Assembly: GCA_014729945.1 (NCBI GenBank)
Contig: WJJC01000164.1
Coordinates: 1 to 20,318 of the forward strand
Reading direction: 5' to 3'
Length of the DNA: 20,318 nt
Source: Candidatus Bathyarchaeota archaeon
GTDB lineage: Archaea > Thermoproteota > Bathyarchaeia > TCS64
The notes under the pieces were generated by a model. That model was not told where the DNA came from. It did not search any database and worked only from the letters and a program-made list of their open reading frames with translations. Shown piece by piece: positions 14,194 through 20,318 of the stretch. The position numbers were made by a program, and so were the translations under genes. Each line of letters begins with the position of its first letter. Positions within the stretch are counted from its first letter, which is position 1.

Positions 14194-15635
14194 TAGAGGT
14201 CTCTCTTGACCTCTTGGGCTAGCCACCCCTCGCCATCCAGGAATCCTTGGGCTGCGTCATCGGCTATCTCTTGTGCTACCCGCTGGGCGTCTTTGATGAT
14301 CTCTGACTCATCCATGGTGTGAACCACTTTGTTTTCCACGACATGATTCCCGTTAATGAGTACATCTGTAACCTCGTCCCCCCGTGCACTGTAGACGATG
14401 TTGGGGGCGATGTTGTTCATGGGGTTATGTATTATGGGGGTCATATGGGCTACCTTCAGGTCCAATAGTATGATGTCCGCTTTCTTACCCACCTCAAGGC
14501 TTCCCACCTTGTCACCTAAACCAATGGCGTGAGCGCCCTCAATAGTGGCTAGGCGAAGTGTCTTCCACGCAGGTAGGACCGTTGGGTCGCGATGACGTGT
14601 CTTGTTGAGTAAGGCCGCTACTTTCATCTCCACAAGCATGTTATGATGACCATTACCCGGGGCCTGGTCGCTGCCTATGGTGGCGTATTTTCCTCCGCTC
14701 TCTATGAATAACCCCAGTGGTGGCGTTATGCCGTCTATTCCACCGATGCTGGCTGGGCATGAGGCGTATCGTACACTGCGTTGAGCTAGTAATGCTACCT
14801 CGTCGTCAGTGGTCTGGTGACAGTGAGCTGCGATTATGTTATCGTCCAAGTAGTCAATGCTATCGAGGAATTTGATGGTAGTCTTTCCGTATCGTTTCTT
14901 CATCTGGCGTTCTTCCCTTCCTCCCTGGGCAACATGTATATGGGCTAGTTTTCCTAGTTCTTCCGTCTTCTTTTTGACTCTTAGTAATAGTTCTTTATCC
15001 ATCATATCCGCGCCGTGTGGACCCAGTATGCCGGTAATCCTACCCTCACCTGCTCCATCATATTTCTCTATGAGCTCAACTGCTTCCTTGAACTTTTTCT
15101 CCCCGATGTCCTTGAAGAATATGTATAACTCGTTGGGGTCAGGTCTGCTCTCCGGGCCGATCTGGTTGATGGTGTTAGCAAGACTTGCTCTTACTCCAGC
15201 AGGTATGAATACTTTGTCTGCTACAGGCCCCATGTTGGACCCGATCTCACCGAAGGTGGTGGTACCGGCCTTCAATGCCTCCAGTACTCCTAGCCTTGAA
15301 CCAGTGATGCTATGCTTAGGAGTATAGTTACGTGCATATGGTGCCATAGTTTTTAGCATCCACTCTATCTCGGGTACATCTTGGGCTAGCCCCCTTGCTA
15401 GGCTGAGTCCTGTATGAATGTGTCCATCTATGAACCCGGGTAGCACTGCTTTGCCCTTAGCATCAATTATATGCTCTGCGTCCCCATATTCTTTAACTAT
15501 TTCATCTGTTTTATCTACGGCTACGATGTCCTGTCCTTTTATGGCGACTGCTCCGTCGATTATGGAACCGACGCCTTCCCCTCTCATGGTTAGTAGGAAA
15601 CCGTTCTTGATGAGTGTGGTCTCATATTTCTCCAA
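14190..15635 (-). CDS. Zn-dependent amidohydrolase/deaminase (TrzA/AtzA/MTA-SAH deaminase-like)
   Basis: TIM-barrel amidohydrolase of the subtype that deaminates or dechlorinates aminoheterocycles, such as guanine, 5'-methylthioadenosine/SAH or triazines. Likely metal ligands are the HxH pair His72/His74 (GFIDGHIHTG), His234 (HIHVAQ), His271 or His273 (AAHCHQ) and Asp323 (GSDQAPGNG). The GPHG segment (205-208) is also typical. The catalytic acidic position after the third ligand, usually Glu in H-x-x-E, is Gln237 here, so the chemistry may differ from the MTA/SAH deaminases. At 481 residues it is a little long for the family. The start is TTG, with a TATA-like box about 33 nt upstream. No operon partner is visible. 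Confidence 0.88.
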   Translation of the reverse strand: MEKYETTLIKNGFLLTMRGEGVGSIIDGAVAIKGQDIVAVDKTDEIVKEYGDAEHIIDAKGKAVLPGFIDGHIHTGLSLARGLAQDVPEIEWMLKTMAPYARNYTPKHSITGSRLGVLEALKAGTTTFGEIGSNMGPVADKVFIPAGVRASLANTINQIGPESRPDPNELYIFFKDIGEKKFKEAVELIEKYDGAGEGRITGILGPHGADMMDKELLLRVKKKTEELGKLAHIHVAQGGREERQMKKRYGKTTIKFLDSIDYLDDNIIAAHCHQTTDDEVALLAQRSVRYASCPASIGGIDGITPPLGLFIESGGKYATIGSDQAPGNGHHNMLVEMKVAALLNKTRHRDPTVLPAWKTLRLATIEGAHAIGLGDKVGSLEVGKKADIILLDLKVAHMTPIIHNPMNNIAPNIVYSARGDEVTDVLINGNHVVENKVVHTMDESEIIKDAQRVAQEIADDAAQGFLDGEGWLAQEVKRDLY

Positions 15636-15663
15636 TCTGTTTCAGGGAGAAGTGTTGTTTTTC

Positions 15664-15673
15664 GGATAAAAAC
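15664..15673 (-). promoter_or_regulatory. TATA-like box of the amidohydrolase gene
   Basis: On the minus strand this reads GTTTTTATCC, centred about 33 nt upstream of the TTG at 15635. Confidence 0.4.
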
Positions 15674-15694
15674 TATTGGATGAAAAAATAGTTT
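15670..15694. promoter_or_regulatory. 8-bp inverted repeat overlapping the amidohydrolase promoter
   Basis: AAACTATT (15670-15677) and AATAGTTT (15687-15694) are perfect inverted repeats separated by 9 nt. They overlap and extend upstream of the proposed TATA box of the amidohydrolase. A regulator dimer site is one reading. A chance AT-rich palindrome is another. TTGGAT(A/G) is repeated nearby at 15676 and 15697. Confidence 0.3.
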
Positions 15695-15762
15695 ATTTGG
15701 ATAATGGATACCGTTCTTATTATTCATGTAATTATTGTATTGATGAAAATATGTGTTTTTGA

Positions 15763-16236
15763 TTATCTAGCTGCTTTAACTGGGGTAGGTTTTAGTATCC
15801 TAACCAGTGTCCCCGGTTTCATCCCAAGTATGAATCCTCGTCGCCCCCCATTAATATACAGGTAAGGGAGTTCCAGTATGGTTTCCTCCACATAGACTGG
15901 GAGTTCATGCCTAGTTCCAAAGGGGCTGATACCCCCCACCATGTAACCAGTGTAACGTTGAGCCTCCTTGATACTGACAGTCCTAACATTCTTGGTTTCA
16001 AGTTGTCTTGCTAGGTCTTTGAGACTTGTCTCTTTCTCTCCGTGCATCAAGATAATGAAAGGATTATGGTCTCCGTCCTCCATGACAAGTGTTTTGATCA
16101 TGGCGTGTTCAGATACATCCATGGTCTCGGCCGCTGCCACTGCTCCGGATCTATGGTAATCATAGAGGTGTTCGGTGTATTCGGCGTCTTCCTCTTCTAG
16201 TTGTATGGTAGCTGGTGTGGTTGGATACCTTGACAT
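15763..16236 (-). CDS. YbaK/ProX-type aminoacyl-tRNA deacylase
   Basis: Single-domain trans-editing enzyme of the YbaK/EbsC/ProX superfamily, which hydrolyses mischarged tRNAs such as Cys-tRNA(Pro) or Ala-tRNA(Pro). The conserved lysine is Lys48 in MIKTLV. The glycine-rich loops are VGGISPFGTRH (100-110) and YINGGRRGF (127-135), placed as in YbaK. The N-terminal TIQLEEEDAEYTEHLYDYHRS precedes the domain. At 157 residues the length is normal. It begins 6 nt after the ThDP-enzyme stop, and an SD-like GTGATCC overlaps that stop region, so the pair is very likely one operon. The tRNA substrate cannot be read from the sequence. Confidence 0.93.
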   Translation of the reverse strand: MSRYPTTPATIQLEEEDAEYTEHLYDYHRSGAVAAAETMDVSEHAMIKTLVMEDGDHNPFIILMHGEKETSLKDLARQLETKNVRTVSIKEAQRYTGYMVGGISPFGTRHELPVYVEETILELPYLYINGGRRGFILGMKPGTLVRILKPTPVKAAR

Positions 16237-16243
16237 TATGGAT
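16237..16243 (-). promoter_or_regulatory. SD-like site of the YbaK-family gene
   Basis: The minus strand reads GTGATCC just before the ATG at 16236, with a short spacing of about 3 nt. It complements the GGATCAC part of archaeal 16S rRNA 3' ends and overlaps the end of the upstream gene. It supports leadered translation of an internal cistron, unlike the leaderless first genes. Confidence 0.45.
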
Positions 16244-18015
16244 CACTTGATATGTCTGACACCTTTTTTCTCCGCTTTCTTGATCCATGTGGGTACCGGT
16301 GGGACTAGCTGGTCCTCGGGCTGGAGCACTAGCTCCGTGAAGCTGGGTTCATCGCTCTTGAACAGGGTTTCCAAGCTTGCTAGTTCCTCTGGCTTGGTGA
16401 TTCTGTTCGCCTCTAATCCGAATCCCTCAGCGATCTTAATGTAATTCACATCCCGGAACTTGGTGGAGAAATCTACGTATTCCTGCCCGTAACTGAGACG
16501 CCACTCTGCCCGGATCCAGCCGAATGAACCATTGTTAACCACTATGATGTTATTGTTTTTTCCCAGCCGGGCTATGGTCTCCAGTTCTGCCGCTGCTAAT
16601 CCGAAGCTCCCATCACCCACTAAGCCTGTTATGCAGCTATTAGGTCTTGCAATACTCGCACCAATAGAGGTGGGTATGGCGTAACCAAGGCTCCCCATTG
16701 CGAAGTTATATGCCATGGTTCTCCCCGATTCAGGTACCTTGTAGAATGTGGAAGTGTAGATGGCGCTCGTTCCAACATCCATAACTAGGCATCTGTTTCT
16801 TGGTAATGCTTTTTCCAGCTCCTTGATGAAACGCACCGGGTGGCTGGGGGTCTCGTTGCTCTCAGCCATAGACGTCACGTATTCATTATGCCTCTTTTTC
16901 TCTTCAACTAGTTTCTGGATCCTTGGTAGCTTCATTATTTCCCTCGGGTTTTCCTCTACTAGCTCCAACATCCACTCCAGTGTTTCTTTAGCATCCCCTA
17001 TGAGTATCACATCAACAGGGTAATTGTTTCCAGCCTCATGTTCACTGATGTCCAGTTGGATGATTGTGGCACCCGTATCCCGGGGGGGCACTGTCCATTT
17101 GTCCGTACCTGCGCTATCAGTACTGCTGCCAATGAAGAACACTAGGTCTGCTTCGCATAGCACACGGTTGCTGAGACTTGTTCCGCCTCGTGCACCTATC
17201 ACCCCTATACTGAGAGGGTGTTTCTCGGGCATAACTCCTTTACCGTTTATGGTGGTGCCCACCGGCGCCGCAAATAACTCGGCTAAGGCCACCACCTCGT
17301 CCCATGACTGGCTGTAAAGAGCTCCCTGCCCACAAACGATAACCGGGTTCTCCGCTTCACCCAGTAGTTTTAACGCCTGTATTATTTTCCCAGTCTCCGC
17401 CACTGGTCTATGCCCGGGATACTTTCTGAAGTCTCTCTGAGTGTACAACATGGCTTCACTTGTATCCATGCCAAGCACGTCGTAGGGTAGTCTGATATGC
17501 ACTGGCCCGGGTTTACCGGTGGTTGCGACTCTGAAGGCGCGTCTAATGGTGTGAGGAATCTGATTCGGATTAGTGACAGTGATTGACTCCTTGGTTATTC
17601 CCCGAAACATGCTAGTCTGGTCTAAGCCTGTTAGCATGTTCTGGGTCTCAAGATGCAGAGGTATATCTGAGGTGAAGAAGATGACTGGCAGTGATCCCTT
17701 GTATGCTTCAGCCACACCGGGTAATATATGTGTGCTACCTACGCTGGGGGCCTCGCATATTCCAGGTTTATAACTGAATCGGGCATATCCATCGGCCATG
17801 AAGGCTGCTGAGCGTTCGTCTCGGGCCATTATGTGTTTTATCTCGGGGTAGTCATGCCATTCCTTGTACCATGGGAGGGTTGTTTCCCCGGGTAAGCCGA
17901 ATACGTGTTCCACATCATAGTTTTTCAGCATCTCTAGGAGAGTTTTTGAAGCGTTCAATATATCACCAATACGAGAACTCATCCACTGGAAATATAATAA
18001 GGCCTTCGCAGACAC
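16243..18015 (-). CDS. Thiamine-diphosphate-dependent enzyme, acetolactate-synthase-like
   Basis: Large ThDP enzyme with the three-domain ALS/pyruvate-oxidase layout: Pyr domain about 20-190, central domain about 200-360, PP domain about 370-570. The catalytic glutamate is probably Glu67 in ARDERSAAFMADGYAR. The Mg-ThDP motif begins at GDGS (467-470) and closes with VVNNGSFGW (493-500). The central fold has GARGGTSLSNR and a GSSTDSAGTDKW segment. Acetolactate synthase, glyoxylate carboligase, sulfoacetaldehyde acetyltransferase and 2-hydroxyacyl-CoA lyase all share this layout. No regulatory subunit is nearby, and I cannot choose between them. GTG-18015 is the longest start; ATG-17982 gives 579 residues and is a real alternative. 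The YbaK gene follows by 6 nt. Confidence 0.88.
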   Translation of the reverse strand: MSAKALLYFQWMSSRIGDILNASKTLLEMLKNYDVEHVFGLPGETTLPWYKEWHDYPEIKHIMARDERSAAFMADGYARFSYKPGICEAPSVGSTHILPGVAEAYKGSLPVIFFTSDIPLHLETQNMLTGLDQTSMFRGITKESITVTNPNQIPHTIRRAFRVATTGKPGPVHIRLPYDVLGMDTSEAMLYTQRDFRKYPGHRPVAETGKIIQALKLLGEAENPVIVCGQGALYSQSWDEVVALAELFAAPVGTTINGKGVMPEKHPLSIGVIGARGGTSLSNRVLCEADLVFFIGSSTDSAGTDKWTVPPRDTGATIIQLDISEHEAGNNYPVDVILIGDAKETLEWMLELVEENPREIMKLPRIQKLVEEKKRHNEYVTSMAESNETPSHPVRFIKELEKALPRNRCLVMDVGTSAIYTSTFYKVPESGRTMAYNFAMGSLGYAIPTSIGASIARPNSCITGLVGDGSFGLAAAELETIARLGKNNNIIVVNNGSFGWIRAEWRLSYGQEYVDFSTKFRDVNYIKIAEGFGLEANRITKPEELASLETLFKSDEPSFTELVLQPEDQLVPPVPTWIKKAEKKGVRHIK

Positions 18016-18045
18016 GCATTGAAACTCACCTTTTTCGGGGTTAAT

Positions 18046-18053
18046 GTTTAAAT
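18046..18053. promoter_or_regulatory. Shared TATA-like box of two divergent genes
   Basis: GTTTAAAT contains the palindrome TTTAAA and lies about equally far from the ThDP-enzyme GTG at 18015 (about 34 nt) and the four-cysteine miniprotein ATG at 18086 (about 37 nt). One element could serve both directions. Confidence 0.4.
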
Positions 18054-18085
18054 GTAATTTGTTAGGGATATTGTTTCGATCTGAT

Positions 18086-18220
18086 ATGAGTTACTGTCCC
18101 TTGCTGGATGATAAGTGTAGAGAGATGGGTTGTAAATGGTATTTCCCTGTTGACAAGATGTGCGCCATATTCAAAATAGCCAAGACTTTAGAGGATATCG
18201 AATTCGAGTCCAAACAGTAA
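18086..18220 (+). CDS. 44-residue four-cysteine miniprotein
   Basis: ATG-to-TAA frame of 44 codons. The layout is MSYCPLLDDKCREMGCKWYF, then PVDKMCAIFKIAKTLEDIEF. The cysteines are Cys4, Cys11, Cys16 and Cys26, with spacing C-x6-C-x4-C-x9-C, followed by a short amphipathic helix. This matches a recurrent type of small archaeal and bacterial protein with CPL...C..C.W...CAI that I recognise by pattern only; a metal or Fe-S site is likely but unproven. Codons have G/T third-position bias like the + strand genes to its left. It is divergent from the ThDP enzyme. No SD is visible. Function unknown. Confidence 0.7.
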   Translation: MSYCPLLDDKCREMGCKWYFPVDKMCAIFKIAKTLEDIEFESKQ

Positions 18221-18441
18221 CCTATCTCCTTTTTACTAAACTACAAGTGTCACCACAATGGAACCAGTAACTAGTACAATAGACGAAGCGTAATCTTCTA
18301 CTTTATTCTATGATTACCCTTATTGAGGAGTACTGAAGTATCATCTGTTATAGAGTATTGATTCTAATTATGATTCAGTGATTTCTTTAATTTGCTTTTA
18401 ATAGCACCATTTGAGAGCCCTATATCCTTAGAGGAAAAGAA
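18221..18441. other. 221-nt intergenic region at a reversal of strand composition
   Basis: AT-rich spacer with no coding frame I can support. It contains GTAATC (18290-18295) and its inverse GATTAC (18312-18317), a pair of TGATTC direct repeats near 18359-18377, and the TATA-like GCTTTTAATAGC (18394-18405) that probably drives the HEXXH gene. Third-position base bias of genes on each strand differs on its two sides, so it is a candidate replication-related boundary. No DnaA-like or ORB-like array is evident to me. Confidence 0.35.
18431..18434 (+). promoter_or_regulatory. SD of the HEXXH miniprotein gene
   Basis: GAGG within AGAGGAAAAGAA sits 7 nt before the ATG at 18442. With the TATA-like element at 18394-18405 it implies a short leader of about 15 nt. 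Most monocistronic genes in this window show no such SD. Confidence 0.5.
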
Positions 18442-18729
18442 ATGGAGTTCCACCAAGACGTTGTAGTAATAATAGGCCACAACGGCGCATCAGTCACAGA
18501 CGAAGGAGAATACTACTTATTCTTCGGTGGCTACGAGTACGCAGAAGAGTACAACGGCACCATCGTAACCGAGGACGAGGTAGAGATGGCAATAAACCAC
18601 GAAGTACTTCACTGCTTAATTGACTACTTGGGAGAAGACGCCAGTAAACTGGATAACATTTGGTGCAAGTACGATGGTAAACGCCATAAAATACTTAAAA
18701 AATGCAGCGAGATGGGACTAGGCTTCTAA
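18442..18729 (+). CDS. 95-residue HEXXH-motif protein, possible mini-metallopeptidase
   Basis: Small soluble protein with one zinc-peptidase-type motif, His53-Glu54-Val-Leu-His57 (INHEVLHCLIDYLG). A following acidic pair, Glu65/Asp66, could give the third metal ligand. The N-terminal half is beta-like and aromatic (VVVIIGHNG, YYLFFGGYEY). The end holds Cys75, Cys88 and a basic patch KRHKILKK. HEVLH is a real HEXXH match, but the protein is small for a full peptidase, so it could be a minimal peptidase, an inactive metal-binding relative, or a virus-derived gene. Codons favour C and A at third positions (AAC, TAC, CAC, ATA), unlike + strand genes to the left. It has a clear SD. I do not recognise the family. 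Confidence 0.78.
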   Translation: MEFHQDVVVIIGHNGASVTDEGEYYLFFGGYEYAEEYNGTIVTEDEVEMAINHEVLHCLIDYLGEDASKLDNIWCKYDGKRHKILKKCSEMGLGF

Positions 18730-18864
18730 TCCCACCGGAGGATGTATTATTTTATAGAAAATTTCGTCTACTTTCTTCAGAGCCCTTGAACAGCTTCTTT
18801 TCCATAAAATCACATGCAGACTAGTACATAACGAAACTTCTTACACAAAAAAAGAGTTGAGTGA
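18730..18864. other. Short spacer between the HEXXH gene and the M19 gene
   Basis: These two genes converge here. The segment is AT-rich and carries an A-run near 18846 that is a T-run on the minus strand, past the M19 stop side. I see no ORF, hairpin or tRNA in it. ACTAGTACA at 18820-18828 also occurs at 18270-18278. Confidence 0.4.
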
Positions 18865-20106
18865 CTATAACCACACCGTCTCTAGGAGCCGGATAGCGTT
18901 TCCACCCACGATCTTGCCTATTTCATCATCACTATACCCGTGTTTAATCAGCCACCTTAGCACATTCACATATTCGTTTGGGTTCTCAAGACCCCTAACG
19001 TATCCGGGATCCTCTATCTCACTAGGCACCGGGTAAGGCTTCACGCCTCCACTTTCCTCACGGTTATAATGTCCCATCCTGCGGGGGAACCAGACCTTAT
19101 ACAATTCTTGATGAGCCCCATACAGAGTATCAGGACCACAACCCACATGATCAATACCCATGAGATCAATACAGTACTCCACGCATTCCATGTAACTATC
19201 AATAGAACCCACTGGATGTTTCTCAGTTCGTAATCCCTTACCCGCGCCTCCCACACCTAGGACCCCCTCGTTCTCCGCTAACGCCTGCAACACCTCATCT
19301 CCCTTAGTATGACCCTGAGCAATCGCCGCTGGACCACTATGACTATCATAAACCGGGTAATCACTAACCTCAATGGTCTCCAAGGCTGTACGATCATTAG
19401 TGTGCCCTAGATCAATCAACAATCCCAGTTTATTCATCCGCTTAACTGCGTCAAAACCGAAATCCGTTAAACCGGAATCCGCAATGGTTTCCCCCATACC
19501 TCCACCCAGCATGTTAGACTCACTGTAGCATATCCCCATGCTCCTAATCCCCAAACCGTACAGTACATCTATGCGATCTAGTTCATTCTCAATAGGTGAA
19601 GCAGACTCAAGACAAAAAACAAGCGCGATCCTACCGCTCTCCTTAGCCTCTACGATATCTTCTAAAGATTTACAGTGAATCACCATATCCTGATGCGCGA
19701 GATCACTTAATCTTACCCCCAGATCATGGATAACATCCATCCACTTCCAACCACTATAACTCGTGATATACGCCATCCCATTCATCATATTATCAAAGAC
19801 ACAATCCAACCCGCTACGACTCAAAGCCTCATAAGCCGTAAACTGCCGCCCCGATCGATGCAAATCGGGAACATCTTCCATGTTTTCCGGCCAGAGAACA
19901 GGGTGTTCATGTAGATCAACCACAGTCAACTCCTCCAGTAATGATTCAAAATGCTCTTCCTCCCGCTTACTCAACGATACATAATATGGATCCACCCGTG
20001 GATGCTTCACCAAGTCAAACTCTTTGTAATCAAACCCCGGTTCAAGATACTCATAAGCCCTATAACCCTCATACTTCTTCCCCGTCATATATACCAGAAA
20101 AAACAT
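18865..20106 (-). CDS. Membrane dipeptidase-like (peptidase family M19) amidohydrolase-fold protein
   Basis: TIM-barrel metallopeptidase of the renal dipeptidase family, expected to cleave dipeptides, often with D-residue tolerance. Matches to the human enzyme's ligand set: VVDLHEHP (His66, then His68 where Asp is usual), Glu167 (CLESASP, bridging Glu), His235 (IDLGHTN) and His256 (YDSHSGP). GCGPD near 322-326 and GGNAIRLLE at the end are also family-like. The HxD to HxH change is the main oddity and may alter the metal site. A charged N-terminal stretch of about 55 residues precedes the domain. ATG-20106 and ATG-20088 are both plausible starts. Coding strand has T/G third-position bias. Divergent from glutaredoxin. 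Confidence 0.85.
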   Translation of the reverse strand: MFFLVYMTGKKYEGYRAYEYLEPGFDYKEFDLVKHPRVDPYYVSLSKREEEHFESLLEELTVVDLHEHPVLWPENMEDVPDLHRSGRQFTAYEALSRSGLDCVFDNMMNGMAYITSYSGWKWMDVIHDLGVRLSDLAHQDMVIHCKSLEDIVEAKESGRIALVFCLESASPIENELDRIDVLYGLGIRSMGICYSESNMLGGGMGETIADSGLTDFGFDAVKRMNKLGLLIDLGHTNDRTALETIEVSDYPVYDSHSGPAAIAQGHTKGDEVLQALAENEGVLGVGGAGKGLRTEKHPVGSIDSYMECVEYCIDLMGIDHVGCGPDTLYGAHQELYKVWFPRRMGHYNREESGGVKPYPVPSEIEDPGYVRGLENPNEYVNVLRWLIKHGYSDDEIGKIVGGNAIRLLETVWL

Positions 20107-20135
20107 TCACGTGTAAAAATAAAAAATGATGGCAC

Positions 20136-20145
20136 CTTTAAAAAG
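20136..20145. promoter_or_regulatory. TATA-like element between dipeptidase and glutaredoxin genes
   Basis: CTTTAAAAAG includes the palindrome TTTAAA, centred about 33 nt from the dipeptidase ATG at 20106 and about 41 nt from the glutaredoxin ATG at 20181. It could drive both divergent genes, the latter with a short SD-containing leader. Confidence 0.4.
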
Positions 20146-20165
20146 CGCAAAAACATAAACCAGTT

Positions 20166-20171
20166 AAGGAG
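20166..20171 (+). promoter_or_regulatory. SD of the glutaredoxin gene
   Basis: AAGGAG lies 9 nt upstream of the ATG at 20181, an optimal SD and spacing. Confidence 0.6.
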
Positions 20172-20180
20172 TTAAATTTA

Positions 20181-20318
20181 ATGGAAACATACAAAGTTGA
20201 AGGATCAAATAAGGAACACAAGGTATTCTTATACACCCTGAGCACCTGTGGATGGTGCAAAAAAACCAAGGAACTACTAAAAGAGAAAGACATAGCATAC
20301 GAATTCATAGACTTAGAC
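20181..20318 (+). CDS. Glutaredoxin-like protein, 5' part only (cut by window edge)
   Basis: The first 46 codons are present; the frame is still open at the last base. After METYKVEGSNKEHK comes the classic start of a glutaredoxin fold: beta strand VFLYTLST, then the redox motif CGWC in STCGWCKKTKELLKEK, then IAYEFIDLD. This is a thiol-disulfide reductase module. The C-terminal cis-Pro and glycine motifs lie beyond the window, so family subtype is open. Its codons favour A and C at third positions, like the HEXXH gene. Confidence 0.88.
   Translation, partial: METYKVEGSNKEHKVFLYTLSTCGWCKKTKELLKEKDIAYEFIDLD

Noticed and set aside
14857..15327. 156-residue + strand frame within the amidohydrolase region
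   Set aside because: Fully opposite to the well-supported amidohydrolase; composition is that of an antisense shadow.
18258..18293. Small ATG frame of about 11 residues in the intergenic region
   Set aside because: Too short, no SD or TATA at proper spacing, and no recognisable motif.
18290..18317. GTAATC...GATTAC inverted repeat as a replication or dif-like site
   Set aside because: Only 6-bp arms with a 16-nt loop in AT-rich DNA. No archaeal dif or ORB match.
18270..18828. ACTAGTACA at 18270-18278 and again at 18820-18828, flanking the HEXXH gene, with partly similar following bases
   Set aside because: A 9-mer match within about 550 nt is roughly expected by chance. There is no target-site duplication or att-like symmetry to support an element.
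1..20318. CRISPR array, IS element, or defence island
   Set aside because: No regularly spaced repeats, transposase, integrase or defence-type gene was seen.

Overview
This is archaeal chromosomal DNA. The archaeal markers are Trm1 of archaeal length with a DPYG motif, an Lhr-core helicase, a transcription factor S (TFS)-like two-zinc-ribbon protein, and AT-rich TATA-like boxes about 25-35 nt upstream of start codons with no room for a Shine-Dalgarno (SD) site, which points to leaderless transcripts. Several genes appear to start with TTG or GTG. The lineage cannot be fixed by eye. A TACK- or Asgard-type archaeon is my guess, held at low confidence. No rRNA, tRNA, CRISPR array, insertion sequence or phage module was seen.

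Layout. (1) 44-4700: PLP aldolase, Ldh2-type malate/lactate dehydrogenase, Trm1, rubrerythrin (-) and an FtsJ/RlmE 2'-O-methyltransferase. (2) 4702-9405: AroM-family protein (-), APH-type phosphotransferase (+), Lhr helicase (-). (3) 9505-11170: CGGC-domain protein, thioredoxin with an N-terminal tail, a TFS-like protein (-) whose catalytic Asp-Glu is missing, a newly noted 44-codon ORF overlapping its start, and an 81-residue membrane protein. (4) 11171-16236: CocE/NonD serine hydrolase (-), membrane-anchored alkaline phosphatase (+), Zn amidohydrolase (-), YbaK/ProX-type deacylase (-). (5) 16243-18220: ThDP-dependent acetolactate-synthase-like enzyme (-), apparently in an operon with the deacylase, and a 44-residue four-cysteine miniprotein. 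(6) 18442-20318: HEXXH miniprotein, M19 dipeptidase-like protein (-), start of a glutaredoxin cut by the window edge.

How it works together. This is mostly a mosaic of single-gene units on alternating strands, not one pathway. The themes are RNA modification and translation quality (Trm1, RlmE, YbaK), transcription and repair (TFS-like, Lhr), thiol and peroxide chemistry (rubrerythrin, CGGC protein, thioredoxin, glutaredoxin), and hydrolysis or scavenging (CocE, phosphatase, amidohydrolase, dipeptidase). Convergent genes are packed with 0-37 nt between stops, sometimes overlapping. Divergent genes share short promoter regions.

I did not find a clear multi-gene novel system. The most interesting points are the DE-less TFS paralogue with its overlapping small ORF, a reversal of strand compositional bias around 18.2-18.45 kb, and several miniproteins that routine annotation would miss.
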